Counted from the first letter of the stretch, positions 18,037 to 28,199 are shown. The stretch: DNA of 40,307 nucleotides from Terriglobia bacterium (GCA_020073205.1 JAIQFR010000031.1:1-40307), one strand, 5' to 3'. Notes: generated by a model from the letters alone, not told the origin. Translations and numbers: made by a program.

Positions 18037-18092
18037 GCGAGAAGGGTAAGCCCGGGCGCCGCGCGGACACAACCGCTCGGTCGCGCGCGCCG

Positions 18093-19000
<908 letters not shown>

Positions 19001-19004
<4 letters not shown>

Positions 19005-19459
19005 GGCGCGTCCTTTCCCGGGGGCGGGTCGAGGAGGATCGTCACGGGGCCATCGTTCACCATCTCCACCTCCATCATGGCCTGGAAGACGCCGGTCGCC
19101 ACCCTGACGCCACGGTGCGCCAGGCGCGCAACGTACAGGTGGTACATCGGCGCGGCGTCGGCGGGAAGGGCCGCGGCGGCGAACGAGGGCCGGCGGCCGC
19201 GCCTCGTCGACCCGGCGAGGGTGAACTGGGAGACGACCAGCGCCTCTCCACGGGACTCCAGGAGACTCCGGTTCATCCTGCCCGACTGGTCGGGAAAGAC
19301 CCGGAGATCGGCGGTCTTGTCGGCGAGGTACTCCGCGTCCTCCGGCGTGTCGCCCTTCTCGATGCCCAGCAGCACGAGGAACCCGGCCCCGATGGATCCC
19401 TTGACCTGCCCGCCGATCCGAACCTCGGCGCGAGACACCCTTTGGACCAGCACCTTCAC
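19001..19459 (-). CDS. dtd: D-aminoacyl-tRNA deacylase
   Basis: Dtd removes D-amino acids (and misacylated glycine) from tRNA, acting as a proofreading step. The 152-residue protein has the two diagnostic motifs: SQFTLAG in the middle and NDGPVTILLD near the C-terminus. The N-terminus KVLVQRVSRAEVRIGG is typical. Start GTG at 19459 has GGAGGGGAG upstream and overlaps the preceding gene's TGA as GTGA; its own stop overlaps xerD as ATGA. It is thus translationally coupled on both sides. Confidence 0.96.
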
Positions 19460-20847
19460 GGCTTTCGCTCCCCTCCCGCGGCAGCGGCCGCCGGGGTCAG
19501 GTCCGACGCGCGGCGGGGCAGCCCTGAGAGCTGGGAGACCGGGATCTCGAGGACGCAACCCGGCCGCCACGAGCTTCGCGCGAGCGAGGTCTCACCGGGC
19601 GCCGCCTCCGGCGCGATCGGCTCGACGACCGGCGGCACCCGGTCGAGCTCCAACTGGCCCAGGATTCTCCCCTCTCCCGTGATCTCGATCGCGAGGCGCG
19701 TGGCAAACGCGCGGGATGGCGCGCCCGTCACCCGCGTCGCCCGCAACCAGCGCAGGCGGTCCACCATCTGGTCGATCTTCGCCCCGTCGGCCTCGACGGC
19801 GGGGCCTCCGTTCTCGTGAACGGCCCAGGCGCCCCCGTCCCGCTCTCTCGTGGCGGCGAGCCGGATCCCGTCCCCTTCGATCCGCACGCCCCGAACATCC
19901 GGAGTCGAGAAAAGAAGCGGCCGGTGCTCGCGGAACTCCTGCGGGTCCCGGAGCACCTCCTGGACGTCGGCATCCCCCACCACACCCATCCAGCCGCCAT
20001 GGTCACGTCGGGCCAGCCGTTCGCGCCCGCGGTCCGCCGGGGCGATCTCCGCCGTCATCGAGCCGCGAGCGCCATCGATCGAGATCTCGACCTCGGCGCG
20101 CGCGATCGGCTCCGGAACGCCCCGCGGGGGGCCGGCGGGAAGGAAGCGGCTGAACGAGAGCGTCGAGACGCTCCTGGCCAGGCCGTCGGCCGCCGCGAAT
20201 TCCGCCAGGTCCTTCACCGGCTCGACGAGAGACCACGTGATTCCATCGCGCGCCAACGCGAGTCGACCCGACGGGCGATCGATCACGATCCGCCGGATCT
20301 CCGCCGCCTCGGCCGGGATCAGTCGGCGCTCCCTGAAGCTGTCGGGCGCACGTTCCACCGACGCGCCTCCGAAGTCCGCCAGCAGGACGCGCCGGTCTCC
20401 GAGCGAGACGTATCGCTCCGGTCCCACGGGAGAGTGGCGGCCGATACGGACGACGCGTGGGGAGTGCCCGTCGCGGCGCTCGATGCGCACCACCGTCGCC
20501 GCCGCGTCGAGCCCGAACGCGCCCGCGTCTCGCGCCGCCGCCGCCGCGACCCTCACCACCCGCGCTCCCTCCAGGCCACGCAGGAACGCCTCGACCTCGC
20601 GGGGATCGGCGTCGGCCTCGAACGGCGTCACGACCGCCCAGCGGTGATCGTCGCGTCGCTCGATCCGCATCCGAGCCTTGCCTTCCGCGGTCTCGAGTGC
20701 GCTCACCGCATCCACGGGCCCGTCGAGGATCGTGCCGAGCGCGCCCGCCGACTCGCTCTGCCGCGCGGGCGGCCGATCCCCCCAGAAGACCGCCACCAGC
20801 GCCGCGACGAGCACCAGGGCCAGGACGACGATCCCCCTGAGGCTCAC
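19456..20847 (-). CDS. DUF4340 protein of a Gld-type ABC system
   Basis: The 463-residue protein has an N-terminal signal-anchor (GIVVLALVLVAALVAVFWG, about residues 5-23). It is followed by repeated beta-rich modules of the DUF4340 family (WAVVTPFEADADPREVEAFL; TVVRIERRDGHSPRVVRIG; ITWSLVEPVKDLAEFAAADG). DUF4340 proteins regularly accompany a GldG-like protein and an ABC-2 permease/ATPase pair, as here, and are thought to be periplasmic partners. The function is unknown. Start GTG at 20847 has GGAGG upstream and overlaps the preceding stop as GTGA. Confidence 0.82.
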   Translation of the reverse strand: MSLRGIVVLALVLVAALVAVFWGDRPPARQSESAGALGTILDGPVDAVSALETAEGKARMRIERRDDHRWAVVTPFEADADPREVEAFLRGLEGARVVRVAAAAARDAGAFGLDAAATVVRIERRDGHSPRVVRIGRHSPVGPERYVSLGDRRVLLADFGGASVERAPDSFRERRLIPAEAAEIRRIVIDRPSGRLALARDGITWSLVEPVKDLAEFAAADGLARSVSTLSFSRFLPAGPPRGVPEPIARAEVEISIDGARGSMTAEIAPADRGRERLARRDHGGWMGVVGDADVQEVLRDPQEFREHRPLLFSTPDVRGVRIEGDGIRLAATRERDGGAWAVHENGGPAVEADGAKIDQMVDRLRWLRATRVTGAPSRAFATRLAIEITGEGRILGQLELDRVPPVVEPIAPEAAPGETSLARSSWRPGCVLEIPVSQLSGLPRRASDLTPAAAAAGGERKP

Positions 20848-22433
20848 AGCGTTCGCCTCCGCCACCACACGCCGAGCCCGACGATCAGCAGGGACTCGGG
20901 GAACAGCAGGACCCCGAGCCGGAACAGCGTCCGGTAGTCCGCCTCCGTCATGTCGAGCCGCGACGCGCGGAACCCCCTCGGACGCTCGGCGATGAGATCC
21001 TCCTGGCCGCTGAGCCATGCGATCGAGTTCAAGAGGAACTCCTTGTTGAAGAAATCGTCCAGATGAGCGTTCTCCGCGAGGTCCGCGTCGCCGATCACGA
21101 CGAGGCGCGCCGAGGCCGCGGGAGCGGCGGCGGGGTCCTTCGCGGCGTCGGCCGCTCCGGTCGCCGCGCGGCGCGCGGCGACCGCCACCGCAACCGGCCC
21201 CGCGACATCTCCCGGCCCTCGGGCGACGGTCCCGGTCGAGAGCATCCTCCGATAGTCCGCGACGGCCCAGGATGACGGCCGGGTCCGAGCGATGGCGCGC
21301 GCCTCGACGCCCGGGAGGCCTCCCTCCGTCTTCGCGTCCACCGAGCGAGCCTGGAAGAGGACGATGCGTTCCTTGAACTCGCGCGTGATCGCGTGGGTCG
21401 GGAAATCCTCGACGATCGGATCGAGCCCGAGCCTGGCACCCAGGAAGGGGATCTCCTCGCGGTCGACGACCATGTCGTCGACGAGCGCCAAGCGGAAATC
21501 GGCGAGGAGCGGCGACAACCCCGGATCCACGCCGGGATCCACGAGGAGCAGGAGGCGGCCTCCCCGGCCGAGGTAGGCGCGAATCGCGGACACCTCGTGA
21601 TCGAGCAGCGGCTTCCGCGGCCCCACGGCCGCCAGCAACGCCGCGTCCCGAGGGACTTCGGACTGCGCGGCGAGGAGGAGGGGGCGAACCTCGAAGTTCT
21701 CGCGGCGCAGCGCCTCGGCGAGGGCCGCCGCGCCGCCGGGAGCCTCCGCGTCGTCCGGCGCGGCCTCTCCATGGCCGGCAAGCAGGTAGACCGTCCGCGG
21801 ACCCGGCCGGGTCACCTTGAGGACGAGATTGGTGACGACACCCTCCGACAGCGTTTCGTCCTCCCGGTCGCCGGTGCTCTCAGCCGAGGTTTCCCCGGAC
21901 CTCGCCACGATGATGCCCTTCTTGGACACGTGGTAGCGCTCCGCGAGGGCAGGGTCCTGCTCGGCGTCCACGAACCGCCAAGTGACGCGAGGGGACAGCG
22001 CGGAGTAACGGCTGAGGAGCTCCGCGATCTCTCCCCGTTGCGGGTCCGCCGCACCGGCGAACTCCAACAGCTCCACCGGGCGATCGAGACGGGAGAGGAC
22101 CGCGCGGGTCTGCTCGCTCAGCGTGTGGATCTTCCTCTCGGTCGCGTCGTAACTCATGGGGTGACGCGCGGCGAGGACGTTCGCGGCCACGACGATCCCG
22201 CCGAACAGGAGCGCGCCGAGGACGGCGGAGAGCCGCCGCCGCGTCCCCTCGAGGCTCACGGTCCGCCTGAATCCGGCGAGGTTCAGCAGGATCCCCGCCG
22301 CGACCAGAACGCCGCCTCCCGCGACGTGGACCGCCGTCCAGAGGTCGAACGATCCGGTCAGCGCGTACGAAACGAGACCGAACACCAGGAGCACGAGCCC
22401 CGCGAAGCCGAGGAAGCGGACTGCGCCCCGCAC
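20844..22433 (-). CDS. GldG-like ABC transporter auxiliary protein
   Basis: The 529-residue protein has two N-terminal membrane helices plus a third (about residues 7-25, 34-54, 70-88: FLGFAGLVLLVFGLVSYAL; VHVAGGGVLVAAGILLNLAG; SAVLGALLFGGIVVAANVLA). A large periplasmic ABC_transp_aux domain follows (YLLAGHGEA; RLLLLVDPGVDPGLSPLLAD; RLVVIGDADLAENAHLDDFF) and a C-terminal helix. Homology is to GldG of the gliding-motility ABC complex; outside Bacteroidetes such sets occur without gliding, and the substrate is unknown. Ala/Gly-rich low-complexity segment near residues 425-450. Start GTG at 22433, 4 bases after the permease stop. Confidence 0.85.
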   Translation of the reverse strand: MRGAVRFLGFAGLVLLVFGLVSYALTGSFDLWTAVHVAGGGVLVAAGILLNLAGFRRTVSLEGTRRRLSAVLGALLFGGIVVAANVLAARHPMSYDATERKIHTLSEQTRAVLSRLDRPVELLEFAGAADPQRGEIAELLSRYSALSPRVTWRFVDAEQDPALAERYHVSKKGIIVARSGETSAESTGDREDETLSEGVVTNLVLKVTRPGPRTVYLLAGHGEAAPDDAEAPGGAAALAEALRRENFEVRPLLLAAQSEVPRDAALLAAVGPRKPLLDHEVSAIRAYLGRGGRLLLLVDPGVDPGLSPLLADFRLALVDDMVVDREEIPFLGARLGLDPIVEDFPTHAITREFKERIVLFQARSVDAKTEGGLPGVEARAIARTRPSSWAVADYRRMLSTGTVARGPGDVAGPVAVAVAARRAATGAADAAKDPAAAPAASARLVVIGDADLAENAHLDDFFNKEFLLNSIAWLSGQEDLIAERPRGFRASRLDMTEADYRTLFRLGVLLFPESLLIVGLGVWWRRRTL

Positions 22434-22437
22434 GACG

Positions 22438-23208
22438 TCACCTCCAGCGCTGCGAAGCGACGATCGCCCGCGCGGAGAACAGCCCCAGCGCGGCGAGCGA
22501 GAGGTAGTACACGACGTCGCCGCTCGACACGACGCCCCGGCTGAACCCGTCGAATCGCCCGGGAAGCGAGATCCCCTTGAGGACGGCGCCGAGCCGCGGG
22601 CTCACGGAGTCCGAGGGCCAGTCCACGACGAACAACATCAGGAGCAACACGAACGAGCCGATCCCCGCGACGACCTGGCTGTCGGTCGACGCCGACACCG
22701 CGATGCCCAGGGCCACCATCGCCGACGTGGCAAGGAGGAGGCCGAGCCACGCGGTCCAGATGGGTCCCGTCTCGGGATCACCGTAGCGAAGGAGGATGAG
22801 GGGGAAGGTGACCGAGGCGAGGATCCACGACGACGCCACGGCCAGGAGCCCGAGGTACTTCCCGAGCACGATCTCTCCCACCCCGGCCGGAGCCGTGAGC
22901 AGCAGCTCGTCGGTTCCCTGCCGCCGCTCCTCCGCGAAGCTCCGCATCGTCAGGATCGGGACGACGAACAGCAGGAGCACCAGGAGGTTCCTCGCGAGCC
23001 CCGCGACCACGATGTCGTTGAGGTTGATCCGCTCGGTGAGGGTCGGGGCCCACGTCGCATAGCTCCGGAACGTGGCGGCGAAGCGGTCGACCAGCCCGAA
23101 GAAGAAGTATCCTCCGAGCAGGAGGTACCCCGCCGCGACCACCCATCCGACGGGTGACGCGGCCTGAGAGCGGATCTCCTTCAGAGCGACCGCGAGCGCC
23201 GGCCTCAT
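22438..23208 (-). CDS. ABC-2 type permease (GldF-like)
   Basis: The 256-residue integral membrane protein has about six helices. The N-terminal ALKEIRSQAASPVGWVVAAG and the cytoplasmic loop TMRSFAEERRQGTDELLL are typical of GldF/NosY-type ABC-2 permeases. With the ATPase before it and the GldG-like and DUF4340 proteins after it, it forms a four-gene exporter module. Start ATG at 23208 is preceded by a G-rich Shine-Dalgarno (GAGGGGGGA) and overlaps the ATPase stop as ATGA. Confidence 0.9.
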   Translation of the reverse strand: MRPALAVALKEIRSQAASPVGWVVAAGYLLLGGYFFFGLVDRFAATFRSYATWAPTLTERINLNDIVVAGLARNLLVLLLFVVPILTMRSFAEERRQGTDELLLTAPAGVGEIVLGKYLGLLAVASSWILASVTFPLILLRYGDPETGPIWTAWLGLLLATSAMVALGIAVSASTDSQVVAGIGSFVLLLMLFVVDWPSDSVSPRLGAVLKGISLPGRFDGFSRGVVSSGDVVYYLSLAALGLFSARAIVASQRWR

Positions 23209-23945
23209 GTTCCGTCCCCCCTCACGGCGGCCGCGGCGGAGTCCTCGGAGGTGAGCCTGAGGAACGCCTCTTCGAGGCCCGACGACCCCCCGAGGGCTTC
23301 GACGGCCTCTTCGGCGACCACCCGGCCGCGGTGGACGATCACCGCGCGGTCGCAGGTCATCGCGACCTCCGGCAGGATGTGCGTGCTGAGCAGAACGGTG
23401 CGGCCCGCTCCGAGCGAGCGTATCAGGTTGCGGATCTCCCGGATCTGCTGCGGATCGAGGCCCGCCGTCGGCTCGTCGAGGACGAGGACCTCGGGTTCGT
23501 GGACGAGGGCCTGGGCGAGGCCCACGCGCTGCCGGTACCCGCGGGAGAGGTTCCCGATGAGCCGGTGCCGGACGCCGCCGAGGCCGCAGCGCTCGACGAC
23601 GTCGTCCATCGCAGGGCGGCGGCGGGAGCGGGGCACGCGCCGTAGCGCCGCGCAGAAACGAAGGTACTCGTCCACGGTGTGGTCGGTGTAGACGGGCGGT
23701 TGCTCGGGCAGATACCCGATCCGGCGCCTGACGTCCATCGGCTGCCCGACGACGTCGAATCCGCACACGCTCGCCGAGCCCGCATCCGGCGCCAGGTAGC
23801 TGGCGAGGATCCTGAGCGTCGTGGTCTTCCCCGCCCCGTTGGGGCCGAGGAAGCCGACGACCTCGCCCCTGGCCGCTCCGAACGAGACGCCCCTCAGCGC
23901 TTCCGTCTCCCCGAATCGCTTGGCCAACCCACGGACCTCGATCAT
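23205..23945 (-). CDS. ABC transporter ATP-binding protein (GldA-like)
   Basis: The 246-residue ATPase has Walker [12 protein letters not shown]-loop GYLPEQPPVY, signature LSRGYRQRVGLAQAL, Walker B VLVLDEPTAGLDP and switch STHILPE. LSRGYRQR and GYLPEQPPVY are characteristic of the GldA/CcmA-NatA branch. It energises the adjacent GldF-like permease. Start ATG at 23945 with GGGGAGGG upstream; 41 bases after murJ. Confidence 0.95.
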   Translation of the reverse strand: MIEVRGLAKRFGETEALRGVSFGAARGEVVGFLGPNGAGKTTTLRILASYLAPDAGSASVCGFDVVGQPMDVRRRIGYLPEQPPVYTDHTVDEYLRFCAALRRVPRSRRRPAMDDVVERCGLGGVRHRLIGNLSRGYRQRVGLAQALVHEPEVLVLDEPTAGLDPQQIREIRNLIRSLGAGRTVLLSTHILPEVAMTCDRAVIVHRGRVVAEEAVEALGGSSGLEEAFLRLTSEDSAAAAVRGDGT

Positions 23946-23985
23946 GACCCTCCCCGAAGCCGAGGTCGGACGGCCGACCGCGATT

Positions 23986-25593
23986 CTAGAGGCGCTTGTC
24001 CCCCCCGACAACGCGCCCGAGGACGCGCGCCCGGATCGCCTCCACCTCCGGAAGCCGCAGCGCGTGCGCCCCCCAGGCCGTGAGCCCGATGCCAAGCGCG
24101 ACCGACCCGCCGAGGCGGGCCGCCTCCCCCGCCACGCCGCCACCACCCGCGAAGCGCTCGAGCCCCGCCTGGCAGAGGCCGCACGCAATTCCCATGACGG
24201 CCGAGAGGAGCGCGAGCTTGAGCGTGGTGGGGACGACGGCGTGCTCGCGCAGCGCCCCGGCGCGCCGCGCGAGTCCCCGCTCCAGGATCACCATGTTGCT
24301 CCACGCCGCCAGCGAGGTGGACAGTGCGAGCCCCAGGAAGGGATCGATCCCGATCCGGGGAAGGAGCGCCATCAGGACGAGGTTGGCCGAGATCTTGAGT
24401 CCGACCGCCGAGGCCGACGCGATCACCGGGCGCCGCGTCTCCCCGAGGGCGTAGAACGTCGGCACCTGGATCTTCGTGACCGAGTAGGCGTACAACCCCA
24501 GGCCGTAGCAGAGGACCGCCGAGGCGGTCTTGAGCGTGTCGGCCGGACCGAACCGGCCGTGCTGGAACAGCAGCCGCACGATCGGGACTCGGAGCGCGAC
24601 GAGGCCCGCGGTGGCGGGAAGCGTCAGCAGAGCCGCCGCGCGAAGCGCTCCCGCGAGGTTGGCCCTTAGGCCCGACGCGTCGCCGCGAGCCGCGTCCTTG
24701 GAGACCCGGGCGAGGTTCGCCGTGCCGAGCGCCACCCCGAAAAGCCCCAGGGGAAGCTGCATCAGGCGGAACGCGTAGGAGAGCCAGGCGATCGGCCCGT
24801 TGCCGTAGAGCGACGCGAGAATCGTGTCCACGAGGATGTTGATCTGCGTCGCGGCGAGGCCGAAGGTCGCCGGCGCCATGAGGCGCACCACGCGATTGAG
24901 GCCGGGATCCCTGGGCGCGAGCTCCGGACGGAACCGGAACCCCTCCCGCCGCATGGCCGGGACCTGCACCAGGAACTGCAGGACGCCTCCGGCCATCGCC
25001 CCCACGGCCAGCGACAGTCCGGGGTGGATCCCGAGGCGCCGGAAGAGCGGCACCAAGGCGAGGACCCCGAAGATCGCCGCCAGGTTGAACCAGGCCGGCG
25101 CCAGCGCGGGCAGAAAGAACCGCCCGCAGGTGTTCAGCACGCCCATCGCCACGGCGGCCAGGGCCACGAAGAAGAGAAACGGCGCGAGGATCCGGGTCAT
25201 CGTGACCGCGAGCGCCATCTTCGACGGCTCGAATCCGGGGACGTAGACTCTCAGGATCTGCGGCGCGAAGACGGCGATCAGGACCGCGAGCACGCCCAGC
25301 ACCAGGGCGAGCGCGGTCATCACCCGGTTCGCCAGGGCGAACGCCGAGTCCGCCCCCGCTCGCTCCCGCTCCGCGGTGAACGTGGGAACGAACGCCGACG
25401 AGAGCGCTCCCTCGGCGAACAGATCCCGCAGGAGATTGGGAATCCTGAACGCCGCGAGGAACGCGTCGGCCACGAGGCCCGCGCCGAAGAAGTAGGCCTG
25501 GACCTGGTCCCGGAGCAGTCCCAGGACACGGCTGACCATCGTGGCCAGGCTGATGGCCCCCGCGCTCCTCAGGAGGCTTCGGTGATCGCTCAT
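23986..25593 (-). CDS. murJ: lipid II flippase MurJ
   Basis: MurJ flips lipid II across the inner membrane for peptidoglycan synthesis. The 535-residue MOP-family protein has about 14 predicted helices. Conserved segments include [21 protein letters not shown] at the N-terminus (two runs joined), [20 protein letters not shown], and FVPTF, all diagnostic for MurJ. Start ATG at 25593. The Shine-Dalgarno is weak and the bases immediately upstream form an inverted repeat (25598-25616). A candidate promoter is at 25621-25649, divergent from ssb. Confidence 0.95.
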   Translation of the reverse strand: MSDHRSLLRSAGAISLATMVSRVLGLLRDQVQAYFFGAGLVADAFLAAFRIPNLLRDLFAEGALSSAFVPTFTAERERAGADSAFALANRVMTALALVLGVLAVLIAVFAPQILRVYVPGFEPSKMALAVTMTRILAPFLFFVALAAVAMGVLNTCGRFFLPALAPAWFNLAAIFGVLALVPLFRRLGIHPGLSLAVGAMAGGVLQFLVQVPAMRREGFRFRPELAPRDPGLNRVVRLMAPATFGLAATQINILVDTILASLYGNGPIAWLSYAFRLMQLPLGLFGVALGTANLARVSKDAARGDASGLRANLAGALRAAALLTLPATAGLVALRVPIVRLLFQHGRFGPADTLKTASAVLCYGLGLYAYSVTKIQVPTFYALGETRRPVIASASAVGLKISANLVLMALLPRIGIDPFLGLALSTSLAAWSNMVILERGLARRAGALREHAVVPTTLKLALLSAVMGIACGLCQAGLERFAGGGGVAGEAARLGGSVALGIGLTAWGAHALRLPEVEAIRARVLGRVVGGDKRL

Positions 25594-25597
25594 GGCT

Positions 25598-25616
25598 CGA
25601 CCGCGTCGCGCGGTCG
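25598..25616 (-). promoter_or_regulatory. inverted repeat next to the murJ start
   Basis: CGACCGCG-TCG-CGCGGTCG has perfect 8-base arms and a 3-base loop. It ends 4 bases before the murJ ATG (25593), so in the mRNA it would sequester the ribosome-binding region. Confidence 0.45.
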
Positions 25617-25620
25617 GGCG

Positions 25621-25649
25621 ATTGTGGCAGAAGGTCCTTCGCGGCTCAA
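25621..25649 (-). promoter_or_regulatory. candidate murJ promoter
   Basis: Minus-strand TTGAGC (25649-25644), 17-base spacer, CACAAT (25626-25621). Each hexamer matches 4/6 of the sigma-70 consensus. It lies back to back with the ssb promoter. Confidence 0.45.
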
Positions 25650-25656
25650 GGCCGCC

Positions 25657-25684
25657 TTGACTCGAAGGTCGCTTGTGGTAGAGT
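25657..25684 (+). promoter_or_regulatory. candidate ssb promoter
   Basis: TTGACT (25657-25662), 16-base spacer, TAGAGT (25679-25684). The -35 matches 5/6 and the -10 4/6. A leader of about 105 bases precedes the ssb ATG. Confidence 0.5.
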
Positions 25685-25796
25685 TCGCCGGCGCGGCGAC
25701 GACGCTCCGCGCGCCGTCCTCTCTGGGCGGCGTCGACGGTTCCGGGCGCCTCCTCACCCCGAGCGCCGCGGCGACGCGGCCGGCAAGGAGAGCGAT

Positions 25797-26210
25797 ATGG
25801 CCAGCGTGAACAAGGTCTTCCTGATCGGGAACCTCGGTCGCGACCCGGAAACCCGTTACACGCAGAGTGGAACCCCGGTCGCGCACTTCACCATGGCGAC
25901 CTCGGAGCGATGGACGGATCCCTCGGGCGAGAAGAAGGAGCGGACCGAGTGGCACCGCGTCGTCGTCTGGGGAAAGCAGGCGGAGGTGGTCTCCCAGTAC
26001 CTCCGGAAGGGGCGCCAGGTCTTCATCGAGGGCTCCCTCCAGACGCGCGAATGGACCGATCGCGAAGGAGCGAAGCGGCAGACCACCGAGGTGCGCGCGC
26101 AGCGGGTCCAAATGCTCGGGAGGCCTGAGGAACGTCCGGCGTCGGTCGCGACGGTGGAAGAGGTGGCGGAGCCCGGCGGCGGCTTCGGCGAGGACGACGT
26201 CCCGTTCTGA
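25797..26210 (+). CDS. ssb: single-stranded DNA-binding protein
   Basis: The 137-residue protein has the OB fold of bacterial [69 protein letters not shown]. The conserved acidic tail GEDDVPF recruits partner proteins. It binds single-stranded DNA in replication and repair. Start ATG at 25797 with AAGGAG upstream. It stands alone on the plus strand, divergent from murJ and convergent with the TPR gene 33 bases away. Confidence 0.97.
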   Translation: MASVNKVFLIGNLGRDPETRYTQSGTPVAHFTMATSERWTDPSGEKKERTEWHRVVVWGKQAEVVSQYLRKGRQVFIEGSLQTREWTDREGAKRQTTEVRAQRVQMLGRPEERPASVATVEEVAEPGGGFGEDDVPF

Positions 26211-26243
26211 CCCGCGCGCGGCACGCGCCGCCGCAGGTCGGAC

Positions 26244-26957
26244 CTACTGACCGCTCTTCTTGGGCTCGAGGCGCGTTCGCGCCTCCGTGGCGGCCGACCC
26301 CTGCGGGTACTTCGTGACGATCTCCTGAAGGACCAGGCGAGCCTCCTGCCCCTTCCCGTGGTCGTCGAGGACCCGGGACAGCTGAAGCAGCGCGAAGTCG
26401 GGAGGGAACGCGGCACCGGGCTCCTCGGCGAGCTTCCGGTACGCGGCGGCCGCCTTGTCGACGTCGCCGGCCTTCGCGTAGGCTTCGGCGGTCATCCCGC
26501 GAGCGGCGTCGGCGAGCGGCCGGTCCTGAGCCGTGCCGGCCACCTCCTCGAGGATCGGGGTCGCCTCCGCGGTCCGACCCAGGCGGAGGAGGCTCGCGCC
26601 CTGGTAGAACTCCGCCACGCGCCCCCGCGCCGAGTTCGCTCCGAGCCGGGCCGCCTTCTCGAACAGCGGCAGCGCCTCTGCGTAGCGTCCTCCGCCGGAC
26701 GGGGCCTTCGCCGCGGCCCCGGAAGTGTCTTCCGGCCCGGAATAGAGGTAGAGCCCCTCGGACAGGAGCCGTTCCACCTCGTCGGAGCGCCGCCCGCTCC
26801 ACCAGCTCCACGCGACGACGATCAGGATGAGCGCGAGCGCTGCGCCTACGCCTGCCGCGACCGTGCGCCAGTGCTTCTCGATCCACGCGCCGGCGTCGAA
26901 GGCCGCCTCGATGAACTCGTCCTGCTTCATGCTCTTCCGCGAGATCCTGCGAGCCAT
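26244..26957 (-). CDS. membrane-anchored TPR protein (YfgM-like)
   Basis: The 237-residue protein has a cytoplasmic N-terminus (KQDEFIEAAFDAGAWIEKHW), one membrane helix (about residues 31-52, TVAAGVGAALALILIVVAWS) and a periplasmic tetratricopeptide region (YAEALPLFEKAARLG; ASLLRLGRTAEATPILEEVA; YAKAGDVDKAAAAYRKLA; LQEIVTKYPQGSAATEARTR). The layout is that of YfgM, an ancillary SecYEG/PpiD partner; this is similarity of design, not proof of function. Start ATG at 26957 with GGGAG upstream. Confidence 0.8.
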   Translation of the reverse strand: MARRISRKSMKQDEFIEAAFDAGAWIEKHWRTVAAGVGAALALILIVVAWSWWSGRRSDEVERLLSEGLYLYSGPEDTSGAAAKAPSGGGRYAEALPLFEKAARLGANSARGRVAEFYQGASLLRLGRTAEATPILEEVAGTAQDRPLADAARGMTAEAYAKAGDVDKAAAAYRKLAEEPGAAFPPDFALLQLSRVLDDHGKGQEARLVLQEIVTKYPQGSAATEARTRLEPKKSGQ

Positions 26958-27037
26958 TGCAGCGCTCCCGGGCGAAACCGCCCCTCCCGGCCGAGGTCGG
27001 CGCGGCTCGCCGCCTCGGCTTCGTTTCCCCTGCGGCG

Positions 27038-27057
27038 CGCCGCCCTGAAGGGCGGCG
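27038..27057 (-). terminator. GC-rich hairpin downstream of tRNA-Arg
   Basis: CGCCGCCCT-GA-AGGGCGGCG has perfect 9-base arms 13 bases past the encoded CCA of the tRNA. No U-tract follows, so it may be a processing or stabilising hairpin rather than an intrinsic terminator. Confidence 0.4.
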
Positions 27058-27070
27058 GCGACGCGATGGG

Positions 27071-27148
27071 TGGTGGGCCTGGAGGGACTTGAACCCCCGA
27101 CCTTGAGTTTAGGAAACTCCTGCTCTATCCGAACTGAGCTACAGGCCC
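27071..27148 (-). tRNA. tRNA-Arg (anticodon CCT)
   Basis: The minus strand reads a cloverleaf with acceptor GGGCCTG/CAGGCCC, D-arm GCTC...GAGC, anticodon loop TTCCTAA (anticodon CCT, codon AGG), T-arm with GGTTCAAGTCC, discriminator A and an encoded CCA (27073-27071). It lies 30 bases downstream of apt and is probably co-transcribed with it. Confidence 0.95.
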
Positions 27149-27178
27149 CTCCGAACCACCGGCGTCCGTGCCGCCGGG

Positions 27179-27703
27179 CTAACCATAATGGATCAGGCTG
27201 AACACCGGAGCCGCGCCGAGGAGGCGCCTTCCGTTCAGCGCGCCGAGCTCGACCATGAATGCGAACCCCTCGACGATCCCGCCTAGCCGCTCCAGGAGAC
27301 GACTCGCTGCGGCCGCCGTCCCCCCGGTGGCCAGGAGATCGTCCACGACGAGGACGCGCTGTCCCGGCGCGATCGAGTCCCGGTGCACCTCGATCCGCCC
27401 CGCCCCGTACTCCAGCGCGTACTCCTCCCCCTCCACGTCGGCGGGGAGCTTCGCGGGTTTCCGGATCAGCACGAGCCCGAGATCGAGATCGCGGGCCATC
27501 GCGGACGCCACCACGAATCCACGAGCTTCGATCGCCGCGATGGCGTCGATCCGCTCTCCTCGGTAGCGCTCGATCATCTTGTCTGTGGCGGTCCTGAACG
27601 CCTCGGCGTTCCGGAAGAGCGTGGTGAGATCGTAGAAGGTGATCCCCGGCTTGGGGAAGTCCGGGACCTCGCGGATGATCCTCTTGAGGTCGGCCACCAG
27701 CAT
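27179..27703 (-). CDS. apt: adenine phosphoribosyltransferase
   Basis: Apt salvages adenine with PRPP to AMP. The 174-residue protein has the family length. It shows LKRIIREVPDFPKPGITFYD at the N-terminus, AIEARGFVVASAMA, and the PRPP-binding loop VLVVDDLLATGGTAAAA. The C-terminus FSLIHYG is near the usual APRT end. Start ATG at 27703 with GGGAGG upstream; it follows the acylphosphatase gene by 41 bases and precedes tRNA-Arg. Confidence 0.97.
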   Translation of the reverse strand: MLVADLKRIIREVPDFPKPGITFYDLTTLFRNAEAFRTATDKMIERYRGERIDAIAAIEARGFVVASAMARDLDLGLVLIRKPAKLPADVEGEEYALEYGAGRIEVHRDSIAPGQRVLVVDDLLATGGTAAAASRLLERLGGIVEGFAFMVELGALNGRRLLGAAPVFSLIHYG

Positions 27704-27744
27704 GCTGCCTCCCGAACGACTGCGGTCCCGGCTCCGGCGCGGTG

Positions 27745-28062
27745 TCAGTAGCGGACCTCGAATCCCCGGAACGCCCCTGTCGCCTCGACGTCGCAGGCGT
27801 CGACCTGCTCGACACGGGACATCCTCGGCCCCTGCCGAAGCGAGGCGAGGAACGCCTCGAGCGCCTCTTGGGACCCCTCGGCCCGCACCTCGACTACCCC
27901 GTCTCCGAGGTTCCTCACCCACCCGGTGACGCCGCACGCCTCGGCGGACCGGATCGCGTGGTACCTGAACCCCACCCCCTGGACGCGCCCACCGATCCGG
28001 ACGTGAACCGCCCTCGGGATCTCGCTCCCGGACCGACCCAACGATCCCCTCGACTCGCCCAC
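27745..28062 (-). CDS. acyP: acylphosphatase
   Basis: The 105-residue protein hydrolyses acyl-phosphates. The signature VQGVGFRYHAIR carries the catalytic Arg33, and GWVRNLGDGVVEV carries Asn51. The domain occupies residues 18-105. The first 17 residues are an extension with no family similarity, and the only in-frame canonical start before the domain is GTG 28062. It sits between tRNA-Pro(CGG) and apt. Confidence 0.92.
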   Translation of the reverse strand: MGESRGSLGRSGSEIPRAVHVRIGGRVQGVGFRYHAIRSAEACGVTGWVRNLGDGVVEVRAEGSQEALEAFLASLRQGPRMSRVEQVDACDVEATGAFRGFEVRY

Positions 28063-28063
28063 G

Positions 28064-28096
28064 CCTCTCGCGCCGATGACCGCCGGGCCCGAGAGG
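28064..28096 (-). terminator. stem-loop after tRNA-Pro(CGG)
   Basis: Arms CCTCTCG and CGAGAGG (7 bases, perfect) enclose 19 bases directly between the tRNA 3' end and the acylphosphatase start. No U-tract; it could act in RNA processing or attenuation. Confidence 0.3.
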
Positions 28097-28103
28097 GAAG
28101 GGT

Positions 28104-28180
28104 TGGTCGGGGCGCCGCGATTTGAACGCGGGACCCCCTGGTCCCGAACCAGGTGCGCTACCAGACTGCGCTACGCCCCG
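28104..28180 (-). tRNA. tRNA-Pro (anticodon CGG)
   Basis: 77-base cloverleaf on the minus strand: acceptor CGGGGCG/CGCCCCG, D-arm GCGC...GCGC, anticodon stem CCTGG/CCAGG around loop TTCGGGA (anticodon CGG), T-arm with GTTCAAATC, discriminator A and an encoded CCA (28106-28104). Confidence 0.96.
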
Positions 28181-28199
28181 ACCTCAAAGTCCGGCGAAT

